This document shows, piece after piece, positions 1 through 6,463 of a stretch of 33,440 nucleotides of DNA. Under the pieces are notes generated by a model. It saw only the letters and a program-made list of their open reading frames with translations, made no database searches and was not told the DNA's origin. How positions within the stretch are numbered: the stretch's first letter is position 1; each line of letters starts with the position of its first letter. The stretch is from Oscillospiraceae bacterium. GTDB taxonomy: Bacteria > Bacillota > Clostridia > Oscillospirales > CAG-272. Where the stretch lies: NCBI GenBank assembly GCA_015065365.1, contig SVQL01000007.1:1-33440 (forward strand), given 5' to 3'. The position numbers and the translations under genes are program-made.

Positions 1-1
1 C

Positions 2-745
2 GGCTCTGCTCACAGAGCTCACGCTTCTACCGCAGGTGTTGCTGATTACCTCCCTGCTGTTTGCGGATACCTCATTCAGAAGGAAATTTCCGTTATGGGT
101 AAGGCTCTTGCTGATCCCGCTCGTCCTTTCGTTGCTATTCTCGGCGGTGCTAAGGTTTCCGATAAGATCGGCGTTATCAACAACCTCATTGAGAAGGTTG
201 ATACTCTCATCATCGGCGGCGGTATGGCTTACACCTTCTTCAAGGCTGCAGGCAACAGCATCGGAACCTCTCTTTGCGAGGACGACAAGCTTGACCTTGC
301 AAACGAAATGGTTGCAAAGGCTAAAGCTAAGGGCGTAAACTTCATGCTCCCCATTGACAACGTTATCGGACGTGAGTATGACGAAAACACCGATCACCAG
401 ATAGTTGATTCTACTGCCATGCCCGAAAACTGGATGGGACTTGACATCGGTCCTAAGACCCGTGAGCTCTTTGCAAACGCAATTAAGGGCGCAGGCACCG
501 TTGTTTGGAACGGACCTATGGGCGTTTCCGAGTGGAAGAACTTTGCTGCAGGTACCGAGGCAGTTGCTGATGCAGTTGCTGAAAGCGGCGCTATCTCTAT
601 TATCGGAGGCGGCGACTCCGCAGCTGCAGTTGAAAAGCTTGGATACGCTGCAAAGATGACTCACATTTCCACCGGTGGCGGAGCTTCTCTTGAGTTCCTC
701 GAGGGTAAGGAGCTTCCCGGTATAGCTTGCCTTCAGGACAAGTAA
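2..745 (+). CDS. pgk: Phosphoglycerate kinase, C-terminal part (5' end outside window)
   Basis: The reading frame is open from base 2, so the gene starts before the window. It transfers phosphate from 1,3-bisphosphoglycerate to ADP in cytosolic glycolysis. The visible part begins inside the conserved stretch with [12 protein letters not shown], followed by [12 protein letters not shown], then WNGPMGVSE and the C-terminal nucleotide-loop motif [13 protein letters not shown], and ends with [10 protein letters not shown], all typical of PGK. About 248 residues are present out of the roughly 390-400 usual for the family. tpiA follows after 21 bases, the common glycolytic cluster order, so the two are probably cotranscribed. 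An internal ATG at 95 is not the real start because conserved sequence extends upstream of it. Confidence 0.97.
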   Translation, partial: GSAHRAHASTAGVADYLPAVCGYLIQKEISVMGKALADPARPFVAILGGAKVSDKIGVINNLIEKVDTLIIGGGMAYTFFKAAGNSIGTSLCEDDKLDLANEMVAKAKAKGVNFMLPIDNVIGREYDENTDHQIVDSTAMPENWMGLDIGPKTRELFANAIKGAGTVVWNGPMGVSEWKNFAAGTEAVADAVAESGAISIIGGGDSAAAVEKLGYAAKMTHISTGGGASLEFLEGKELPGIACLQDK

Positions 746-766
746 TCACTATAAGGAGAACGAAAA

Positions 767-1534
767 ATGAATCCTGCAAAGAGAAGAACAGTTATCGCGG
801 GCAACTGGAAGATGAATTTTACGCCCGACGAGGCAACCGCTTTTATAAATGAAATCAAGCCTATGGTTGCAGGCAAGGATAAGTGCGATGTTATATTCTG
901 CGCACCCTACGTAACCATCGCTGCGGCTATGAAGGCTGCTGAGGGCTCTAACATCAAGATCGGAGCTGAGAACGTTCACTACGAGGAAAAGGGCGCTTAC
1001 ACGGGCGAGGTTTCCGCAAAGATGCTCAAGGCTATCGGCGTTGAGTACGTTATTATCGGTCACAGTGAGAGAAGACAGTACTTCGGCGAAACCGACACTA
1101 CTGTTAATCTCCGCACCAAGGCTGCTCTTGCCGCAGGCATGAAGGTTATTCTCTGCCTCGGTGAGGTTAAGGAGCAGAGACTTGCAGGCATCACGAACGA
1201 GGTAGTTGCTATGCAGACAAAGCTCGACCTTGCTGACGTTGACGCTGAGGCTCTCAAGAACGTTATAATCGCTTACGAGCCCGTTTGGGCTATCGGTACT
1301 GGACTTACCGCAACTCCCGAGCAGGCAGAGGAAACCTGCGGAGAGATCCGTAAGGTACTCGCTGACATGTACGGTGCTGACGTTGCAGAGACCGTTACCA
1401 TTCAGTACGGCGGTTCTATGAACGACGCAAACGCAGCAGAGCTTCTCGCTAAGCCCAACGTTGACGGCGGTCTTATCGGAGGAGCTTCCCTTGTAGCTTC
1501 TAAGTTCACCGCTATCGTTGACGCTGCTCAGTAA
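767..1534 (+). CDS. tpiA: Triosephosphate isomerase
   Basis: Interconverts dihydroxyacetone phosphate and glyceraldehyde 3-phosphate in glycolysis; cytosolic homodimer. The 255-residue product has the usual length. Substrate-binding Asn13 and Lys15 lie in AGNWKMNF, the catalytic His99 in IIGHSERRQYFGET, the catalytic Glu171 in AYEPVWAIGTG, and the phosphate-binding loops YGGSM and GGLIGGASL near the end. A good ribosome binding site (AAGGAGAA) precedes the ATG. It sits 21 bases behind pgk, so one operon is likely. The transcript appears to end at the hairpins that begin one base after the stop codon. Confidence 0.98.
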   Translation: MNPAKRRTVIAGNWKMNFTPDEATAFINEIKPMVAGKDKCDVIFCAPYVTIAAAMKAAEGSNIKIGAENVHYEEKGAYTGEVSAKMLKAIGVEYVIIGHSERRQYFGETDTTVNLRTKAALAAGMKVILCLGEVKEQRLAGITNEVVAMQTKLDLADVDAEALKNVIIAYEPVWAIGTGLTATPEQAEETCGEIRKVLADMYGADVAETVTIQYGGSMNDANAAELLAKPNVDGGLIGGASLVASKFTAIVDAAQ

Positions 1535-1650
1535 CTTACTTTCTTTTGTAAAAGAAAGTAAGCAAAGAAAACTTCAAAAAATATTTCTTTAGTTTTCAAC
1601 TGCAAAATTGATATTATTCCCTTACTTTTCTTTCAAAAGAAAAGTAAGGG
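1535..1650 (+). terminator. Twin hairpins after tpiA
   Basis: Two hairpins with related arms flank about 56 bases of AT-rich spacer. The first (1535-1562) pairs CTTACTTTCTTT with AAAGAAAGTAAG around TGTA. The second (1619-1650) pairs CCCTTACTTTTCTTT with its complement. A conserved tail CAAAGAAAACTTC follows the first. The same arms and tail recur, on the opposite strand, at 11309-11348. A gene-end terminator or mRNA 3'-end stabiliser is the likely role; no canonical long T run follows either stem. Confidence 0.6.
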
Positions 1651-1656
1651 AAAATA

Positions 1657-1685
1657 TTGACATAAGTCTATTTGTATGATATAAT
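1657..1685 (+). promoter_or_regulatory. Sigma-A promoter for tRNA-Gln
   Basis: A perfect TTGACA (1657-1662) and TATAAT (1680-1685) are separated by 17 bases. The expected start near 1692 is about 12 bases before the mature tRNA 5' end, so the tRNA has its own strong promoter. Confidence 0.85.
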
Positions 1686-1703
1686 ATTTAGCGTTGTGAA
1701 TAT

Positions 1704-1778
1704 TGGGATGTCGCCAAGCGGTAAGGCACCAGACTTTGACTCTGGCACTCGTCGGTTCAAATCCGGCCATCCCAGCCA
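1704..1778 (+). tRNA. tRNA-Gln (anticodon UUG)
   Basis: The cloverleaf can be drawn by eye: acceptor arms TGGGATG (1704-1710) and CATCCCA (1768-1774), discriminator G1775, and CCA encoded at 1776-1778. The anticodon stem CCAGA/TCTGG (1729-1733, 1741-1745) encloses loop CTTTGAC with anticodon TTG at 1736-1738. The T loop GGTTCAAATCC is canonical. The 3' end lies inside the 5' arm of the following terminator. Confidence 0.97.
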
Positions 1779-1822
1779 GCACAAAAGGCACCCATTGGGG
1801 TGCCTTTTGTGCTGGCTGGGAT
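1769..1822 (+). terminator. Perfect 25-bp inverted repeat overlapping the tRNA 3' end
   Basis: Bases 1769-1793 and 1798-1822 are perfect reverse complements around a four-base loop (ATTG). The inner part, AAAAGGCACCC with GGGTGCCTTTT, looks like an intrinsic terminator whose T run lies inside the stem. The outer part pairs with the acceptor 3' strand and CCA of the tRNA itself. Confidence 0.75.
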
Positions 1823-2002
1823 CCGTATTTGCCGAGCATTTGCGTTCCGCAAATGCGTCGGTGCACATTCGCCGCTCGAAGATCGGGGAGCTTGCTCACC
1901 AGGCGCAGAGCGTGCGAATCACGGAGCGAAGCGGAGTTACCGGCTAATACATGCTAAATATCAGCAATCTCAAAATTTTTCCAACTTTTTTCTCAAAACC
2001 CA
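1823..2002. other. Gene-free structured stretch between tRNA-Gln and feoA
   Basis: I see no credible gene here. It holds a small hairpin (GCATTTGCG 1836-1844 with CGCAAATGC 1848-1856, loop TTC) and, from about 1866 to 1920, an imperfect pairing of ATTCGCCGCTC with GAGCGTGCGAAT. Long open frames crossing the tRNA and this stretch on both strands are artefacts. One half-site GCTAA like those in the feo operators occurs near 1952. Confidence 0.4.
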
Positions 2003-2031
2003 TTGACAAACGACTACATTTAGAGTATAAT
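2003..2031 (+). promoter_or_regulatory. Sigma-A promoter of the feo operon
   Basis: Perfect consensus TTGACA (2003-2008), a 17-base spacer and TATAAT (2026-2031). Transcription should start near 2038, directly before the palindrome at 2040-2055. So strong a promoter fits a gene set held down by a repressor. Confidence 0.9.
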
Positions 2032-2039
2032 ATACCACG

Positions 2040-2055
2040 GTTAGCATATGCTAAC
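2040..2055. promoter_or_regulatory. Palindromic operator before feoA
   Basis: GTTAGCATATGCTAAC is a perfect 16-base palindrome immediately downstream of the -10 box, at the expected transcription start. Its half-site (GTTAGCA) recurs before feoB. By position it is a repressor site. A metal-sensing repressor of the DtxR/IdeR or Fur type is the obvious candidate, but no such regulator is in the window, so the protein is unknown. Confidence 0.7.
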
Positions 2056-2084
2056 TCAATTTACCATTCTTTAAGAGGTACTAA

Positions 2085-2306
2085 GTGAAAACGTTAAGAG
2101 ACGCAAAAATAGGCAAGCCGGTAACGGTCGTAAAGCTTCACGGCGAGGGCGCGCTCAAGCGCCGCATTATGGACATGGGAATTACAAAGGGCGTTACCGT
2201 TACCATTCGTAAGGTAGCACCTCTCGGAGATCCGCTTGAGCTGACCGTTCGCGGATACGAGCTTTCCCTGCGCAAGGCTGACGCAGAAATGATAGAAATA
2301 GAATAA
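2085..2306 (+). CDS. feoA: FeoA ferrous iron transport accessory protein
   Basis: A 73-residue SH3-like FeoA protein, usual length, which supports the FeoB ferrous iron permease at the membrane's inner face. Recognisable features are LKRRIMDMGITKG in the middle and PLGDPLELTVRGYELSLRKADA near the end, the FeoA signature. It starts with GTG at 2085 preceded by AAGAGGT; no ATG start fits. The consensus promoter and palindromic operator lie directly upstream. feoB begins 77 bases after the stop, separated by a GC-rich hairpin and a second palindrome, which suggests cotranscription with different output for the two proteins. Confidence 0.95.
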   Translation: MKTLRDAKIGKPVTVVKLHGEGALKRRIMDMGITKGVTVTIRKVAPLGDPLELTVRGYELSLRKADAEMIEIE

Positions 2307-2311
2307 TCGCT

Positions 2312-2331
2312 TTTGGGGGATCTCCCCCAAA
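2312..2331 (+). other. Intercistronic hairpin between feoA and feoB
   Basis: TTTGGGGGA (2312-2320) pairs with TCCCCCAAA (2323-2331). No T run follows, so it is more likely a transcript-processing or stabilising hairpin, or a weak attenuator, than a terminator. Confidence 0.5.
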
Positions 2332-2344
2332 GCTTTGGTATATC

Positions 2345-2362
2345 GGTTAGCACATGCTAACC
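2345..2362. promoter_or_regulatory. Second palindromic operator, before feoB
   Basis: GGTTAGCACATGCTAACC has eight-base perfect arms around CA and matches the feoA operator in all seven half-site positions. It ends 21 bases before the feoB ATG. No convincing -35/-10 pair is seen just upstream. It may be an internal regulated promoter, a roadblock site or a second contact point for the same repressor. Confidence 0.6.
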
Positions 2363-2383
2363 TTGCACGAAAGGAAACGACAA

Positions 2384-4549
2384 ATGGAGTCAAGCAACAT
2401 CAGAATTGCCCTTGCGGGCAACCCCAACTGCGGAAAAACCACTCTTTTCAACGCGCTGACGGGCTCAAATCAGTTCGTAGGAAACTGGCCCGGCGTTACA
2501 GTCGAGAAAAAGGAAGGAAATCTCAAAAAGCGCGACGGCGTTATCATAACCGATCTTCCCGGTATATATTCCCTCTCCCCCTATACCCTTGAGGAAGTAG
2601 TCGCAAGAAATTATCTCGTAGGAGAGCGCCCCGACGCGATACTCAACATCGTAGACGGCACAAACCTTGAGAGAAATCTCTATCTTACGACGCAGCTCGC
2701 AGAGCTTGGTATACCCGTTGTGGTTGCCATAAACATGATAGACGTTATCCGCAAAAGAGGCGACACCATAGATATTGACAGACTCTCACGCAAGCTCGGC
2801 TGCCGTATTGTAGAGATCTCCGCGCTCAAGGGCACGGGAATAATAGAAGCCGCAGATGCGGCGATTGAGGCGGCAAAAGAAAAGAAGCTTGCCCCCATTC
2901 ACCGCTTTTCGGGCTCGGTCGAGCATGCTATCGCTCACGTCGAGGAGGCTACCGTACACGGGCTTCCGCAGGAGCAGCAGCGCTTTTACGCCATAAAAAT
3001 ATTTGAGCGCGACCAAAAGGTAATTGAGTCCTTGGGCATTTCCCCCGAGGTCATAGCGCACATTGAAAACGACATAAGAACCGCCGAGCGCGAGCTTGAC
3101 GACGATGCGGAAAGCATTATCACAAACGAGCGCTACAACTGCGTTGAAAGAATACTTGTAGGCAACTACAAGAGAAAGAACGCGGGTAAGCTATCAACGT
3201 CTGATAAAATAGACAGAATTCTTACAAACAAATGGCTCGGACTCCCCATTTTCGCCCTCATCATGTTCCTTGTTTACTACATATCCGTCACGACCGTCGG
3301 CACTTGGGCAACGGACTTTACCAACGACGGACTTTTCGGCGATGGCTTTGAGATATTTGGCAAAATGATTCCCGGTATTCCCGTTCTCGCGGAGCGCGGA
3401 CTCGATGCGATAAACTGCGCAGATTGGCTAAAGAGCCTACTCGTTGATGGAATAATCGGCGGAGTTGGCGCGGTGCTTGGATTTGTTCCCCAGCTTTTCG
3501 TGCTCTTTATTTTCCTCGCCTTTCTTGAAGCGTGCGGATATATGGCACGTATTGCGTTTGTGCTTGACCGTATCTTCAGAAAGTTCGGGCTTTCGGGAAA
3601 ATCCTTTATCCCAATGCTTATAGGTACGGGCTGTAGCGTTCCCGGTATAATGGCGTCCCGTACGATTGAAAACGACAGTGACAGAAAAATGACTGTAATC
3701 ACCACCAGCTTTATTCCCTGCGGCGCAAAGCTCCCCGTTATCGCTATGATCGCGAGCGCACTGTTCGGTGGCCCCGAGAAGGGTTGGTGGCTGGCACCTC
3801 TGTGCTACTTTATAGGTATTGTTTCGGTCATAATTTCGGGTATAATTTTAAAGAAAACCAAAATTTTCAGAGAAGAATCCGCACCCTTCGTTATGGAGCT
3901 GCCCGCATACCACATGCCTACCTTCACCAACGTCATGCGTTCCACATGGGAGCGTAGTTGGTCGTTTATAAAAAAGGCAGGAACGGTTATACTCCTTTCT
4001 ACCATCATTATTTGGGCAGGCTCAACCATAGGCATCGCAGACGGCAGATTCGGAATTTATCTTGAAGCACCAGAAAACTTTACTTCCCTGCTCGATTATC
4101 TTGGCATGGGAATAAGCTGGATTTTCGCTCCCCTCGGATTTTCCGAGCCCACAGCGGCAGTGGCAACACTTATGGGACTTATCGCAAAGGAAGAAATCGT
4201 TGCTGTATTCGGCGTTACGGAATTTGCGGGACTCGGCAAGCTTGCAGGACTATCTTTCCTGCTCTTTAACCTGCTCTGCGCTCCATGCTTCGCGGCTATG
4301 GGGGCTATAAAGCGCGAAATGAACAGCGCAAAGTGGACGGCATTTGCCATCTCCTATCAGTGCGTATACGCATATATCATTTCCTTTATCGTATACCAAC
4401 TCGGCACGTTTATCTACGCACTCTACGCGCCGCACGTAGCACTTGGAGCATGGAGCATAGCCGGCGCTTGTATAGCGCTCGTTTTGACGGCGCTTATGCT
4501 ATACATGCTTTTTAAACCCGACAACTCAAAAAAAGCGGCTAAAAAATAA
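2384..4549 (+). CDS. feoB: FeoB ferrous iron transporter
   Basis: A 721-residue inner-membrane Fe(II) permease with an N-terminal GTPase domain. G-motifs are visible: G1 GNPNCGKT (12-19), G3 DLPG (57-60) and G4 NMID (117-120). A helical GDI-like domain follows to about residue 270, then the gated membrane part with the two conserved blocks around GCSVPGIMASRTI and CGAKLPVIAMI and a second gate region near GLIAKEEIV. The ATG at 2384 is chosen because AAAGGAAA sits 7-10 bases before it. An in-frame ATG at 2354 lies inside the operator palindrome and has no ribosome binding site. It sits between feoA and the Cys-rich small protein. Confidence 0.97.
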   Translation: MESSNIRIALAGNPNCGKTTLFNALTGSNQFVGNWPGVTVEKKEGNLKKRDGVIITDLPGIYSLSPYTLEEVVARNYLVGERPDAILNIVDGTNLERNLYLTTQLAELGIPVVVAINMIDVIRKRGDTIDIDRLSRKLGCRIVEISALKGTGIIEAADAAIEAAKEKKLAPIHRFSGSVEHAIAHVEEATVHGLPQEQQRFYAIKIFERDQKVIESLGISPEVIAHIENDIRTAERELDDDAESIITNERYNCVERILVGNYKRKNAGKLSTSDKIDRILTNKWLGLPIFALIMFLVYYISVTTVGTWATDFTNDGLFGDGFEIFGKMIPGIPVLAERGLDAINCADWLKSLLVDGIIGGVGAVLGFVPQLFVLFIFLAFLEACGYMARIAFVLDRIFRKFGLSGKSFIPMLIGTGCSVPGIMASRTIENDSDRKMTVITTSFIPCGAKLPVIAMIASALFGGPEKGWWLAPLCYFIGIVSVIISGIILKKTKIFREESAPFVMELPAYHMPTFTNVMRSTWERSWSFIKKAGTVILLSTIIIWAGSTIGIADGRFGIYLEAPENFTSLLDYLGMGISWIFAPLGFSEPTAAVATLMGLIAKEEIVAVFGVTEFAGLGKLAGLSFLLFNLLCAPCFAAMGAIKREMNSAKWTAFAISYQCVYAYIISFIVYQLGTFIYALYAPHVALGAWSIAGACIALVLTALMLYMLFKPDNSKKAAKK

Positions 4550-4569
4550 ATTTTGATCGAGGTATCGAT

Positions 4570-4743
4570 ATGATAGAAATTATTTCTTCCGCCATTATTC
4601 TGGCGCTTCTCGGCGGAGTCGTTGCCTTAATAATACGCGGCATAATAAAAAACAAAAAAAGCGGAAAATCAGGCTGTGGCTGCGGTTGTAGCGGCTGCGC
4701 CATGAACGGATCATGTCACTCCGCAAAAAATAAACTTGATTAA
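4570..4743 (+). CDS. FeoB-associated Cys-rich membrane protein
   Basis: A 57-residue protein, easily missed by length filters, starting 20 bases after the feoB stop with GAGG seven bases before its ATG. Residues 5-22 form one hydrophobic membrane segment (SSAIILALLGGVVALIIR). A Lys-rich turn and a cysteine cluster, CGCGCSGC, follow, with one more Cys near the end. This layout matches the small Cys-rich protein often encoded directly after feoB in Firmicutes (the FeoB_associated family as I know it). A role in Fe(II) handling or in assembling the FeoB complex is inferred from position and Cys content only. The stop codon touches the following terminator. Confidence 0.88.
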   Translation: MIEIISSAIILALLGGVVALIIRGIIKNKKSGKSGCGCGCSGCAMNGSCHSAKNKLD

Positions 4744-4787
4744 AAAAAGTCGGTTTACCGTTTTAAAACGGTAAACCGACTTTTTTT
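4742..4787. terminator. Bidirectional terminator between feo operon and WYL gene
   Basis: A perfect 46-base palindrome: seven A, AGTCGGTTTACCGTTTT-type arm, its complement and seven T. It overlaps the stop codons of both convergent genes and should end transcripts from either side. Confidence 0.95.
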
Positions 4788-5772
4788 AATCAATATAAGC
4801 CGCTAAAGCTTCCTGCGCTATACTCTTGACCTTTTCCTTAACGTCGTCAGGAGAAACCACGGTTATCTTATTTCCAAATCCCAACACCCAAGAATAAAAC
4901 GTAGGACTCAGCATAACCTTTGCAGTAAACTCAAAGCGCTCGCCGTGATTCGCAATAATGATATCCGTTCCAAATCTGTCAATGACAACTCCCGCCATAG
5001 AAGCGTCACAGGATAAGCGCACGTTGCAAAGCTCACCTCCGTACATACCAAACGCTTGCTTTGAATATCTCTGCATATCGAGAGCGGCAAACTTCTTTTC
5101 TCCCTCTCTCGCGCTCTTATCCATATAGATCTCCAGCATTTTGTCAACTCGGTAATGCTTAATGCAGTCTGCCGCACTGTCAAAGGCGACCATATAATAA
5201 TTCTCGTCATCCCAAGTAAGAGCCCACGGGCTTACACAGTAAAAACTTCCGTCACGCCGCAGCACTCGCTTCTTTTGGGCATCCCACTCAAAATATCGAA
5301 AGCATATCTTTCTGTTCTCGGATATCGCCCTATGTATCATATCGACGTTGCAAAATATTTCCTCGTTATCCGCCTTCAGCCTTTCGCTCACCTCAACCTG
5401 CCTATGAAGCTGTGATGCCTGATACCTACTGCCAAGACCTTCAAGCTTCTTGATAAGCGCGGCGCTTTTCTTTGCGGTTATAAATTTTGAAAACTGTACG
5501 GCATCCACCAGAAGCTTAAGCTCTGCGAGCTCAAAGCTACGGGAGCCTGCGTAATATCTTACCTGTTTGTCACGCATCACGCATACGTCAAGACCGTATA
5601 CGCGGAGCAATTCAATATCATCGTAAAGACTTTTCCTCTCAGCGCGTATCTCGTACGCGGCAAGCTCGTCCGAAAGCTCCTTAACTGTAAGTCCGTGATT
5701 CTCGTCCGTCTTTTCAAGAAAAATCTTCATAAGATACAAAAGCTTCAACTTCTGATTAGAGCTTTTCGCCAT
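4786..5772 (-). CDS. WYL-domain transcriptional regulator
   Basis: A 328-residue regulator: N-terminal winged helix-turn-helix (about 1-75, with GLTVKELSDELAAYEI), a middle linker and a WYL ligand-sensing domain (about 130-235, with ISENRKICFRYFEW and FYCVSPWALTWDDENYYM), then the WCX C-terminal extension. WYL proteins sense ligands or nucleic acid and act as activators or repressors, often of DNA-repair or defence genes; the target here is unknown. The ATG at 5772 is preferred because GGAGG sits five bases upstream; a TTG four codons earlier overlaps that site. It is convergent with the feo operon and has its own promoter. Confidence 0.92.
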   Translation of the reverse strand: MAKSSNQKLKLLYLMKIFLEKTDENHGLTVKELSDELAAYEIRAERKSLYDDIELLRVYGLDVCVMRDKQVRYYAGSRSFELAELKLLVDAVQFSKFITAKKSAALIKKLEGLGSRYQASQLHRQVEVSERLKADNEEIFCNVDMIHRAISENRKICFRYFEWDAQKKRVLRRDGSFYCVSPWALTWDDENYYMVAFDSAADCIKHYRVDKMLEIYMDKSAREGEKKFAALDMQRYSKQAFGMYGGELCNVRLSCDASMAGVVIDRFGTDIIIANHGERFEFTAKVMLSPTFYSWVLGFGNKITVVSPDDVKEKVKSIAQEALAAYID

Positions 5773-5808
5773 ACCGACCTCCAAGATGCATATTTGTGTG
5801 CCAACTAT

Positions 5809-5837
5809 ATTCTATCATAAATCGGTACGAAAATCAA
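5809..5837 (-). promoter_or_regulatory. Sigma-A promoter of the WYL gene
   Basis: On the minus strand TTGATT (5837-5832), 17 bases and TAGAAT (5814-5809), giving a leader of about 30 bases. Confidence 0.65.
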
Positions 5838-5858
5838 GTATCTGACGTATCTAAAATC

Positions 5859-6023
5859 TCAAAGCGTTACTATTGCGTAAACGACAGCGCCTATTACCAT
5901 AAGCACGCCGGCTGCGACCGTTGCCATAGAGAAAACGGAGCAATTACAATTTTCGGAAACGATACCCATTTCCTTGTTCTCTTCCATTATAGTCTTTCTT
6001 TCAAAATTCATTTCAGCATTCAT
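5859..6023 (-). CDS. Small single-span membrane protein with a CNC motif (unknown function)
   Basis: A 54-residue reading frame starting at ATG 6023: a charged N-terminal half (MNAEMNFERKTIMEENKEMG), then SENCNC, and a C-terminal hydrophobic segment from about residue 32 (MATVAAGVLMVIGAVVYAIV) running almost to the end, as in a tail-anchored or single-span peptide. I do not recognise a family. AGGCAGG lies about nine bases before this ATG; a second possible start is ATG at 5987. Upstream on the same strand are a TATAAT (near 6093) and a 12-codon open frame (6064-6026) with GAGAGG before it, whose TAA ends two bases before the 6023 ATG. It could be chance; length and lack of homology knowledge keep confidence low. 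Confidence 0.45.
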   Translation of the reverse strand: MNAEMNFERKTIMEENKEMGIVSENCNCSVFSMATVAAGVLMVIGAVVYAIVTL

Positions 6024-6064
6024 TTTTAATACCTGCCTTTGTTTTGATTGCAAGAGTTTTTCAT

Positions 6065-6271
6065 ATATTTGTTCCTCTCTGCATTTTTATTATATCACAT
6101 CATGTGTCCAAAAAGCAGGACAATGTTAAAATATTTTTACTTTTTTCTTTCCTAAATAGGGTATTTTGATAATTTTATTCCCCTGCTTTGATATTTTTTA
6201 TTTCCATTTAAGGAATTTTAACATTTTGCACTTTTAGAGCTTGTTCCCTTTATTTTGCGGTTTATTCCAAC
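6065..6271. other. AT-rich gene-free stretch
   Basis: No gene seen. On the minus strand it carries a TATAAT near 6093 that could serve the small membrane protein, and TGTCC/GGACA inverted half-sites near 6105-6122. The rest is unremarkable AT-rich DNA. Confidence 0.4.
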
Positions 6272-6440
6272 AAAAAACGAAAGACGGCGGTGCGCAGAGT
6301 CCGCCGTCTTTCTACATCAGAAAATACCAACAATATTCAACCAATAAATAATATTTCTTCGATGTGTCCGTCTAATAATAAATTTGTATGAAGTTTTTTG
6401 GCTCCACCTTTTGTACACAAAAGGTGGAACGCGTCCTCGC
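6272..6440 (-). repeat. Composite intergenic repeat, copy A
   Basis: Read on the minus strand this copy has, in order: GAGGACGCGTTCCACC, a hairpin with arms CCACCTTTT/AAAAGGTGG, a 60-base core containing TTATTAGACGGACACATCGA and GGTTGAATATTGTTGGTATT, then a hairpin AAAGACGGCGG/CCGCCGTCTTT with loop ACTCTGCGCA and CGTTTTTT. The same layout with a few substitutions is found at 10747-10914 and, with a longer first loop, at 10543-10746. It lies just 3' of the lipoprotein gene and in that gene's orientation. Confidence 0.9.
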
Positions 6441-6463
6441 ATCCCCCTCGCATCTTGCGCGAG

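Noticed and set aside
1633-2006. Several overlapping open frames on both strands across the tRNA-Gln region
   Set aside because: They are translations of the tRNA, its terminator and structured flanks; none has a ribosome binding site or sensible composition.
2354-2383. Upstream in-frame ATG for feoB at 2354
   Set aside because: It lies inside the operator palindrome and has no ribosome binding site; ATG 2384 has a good one.
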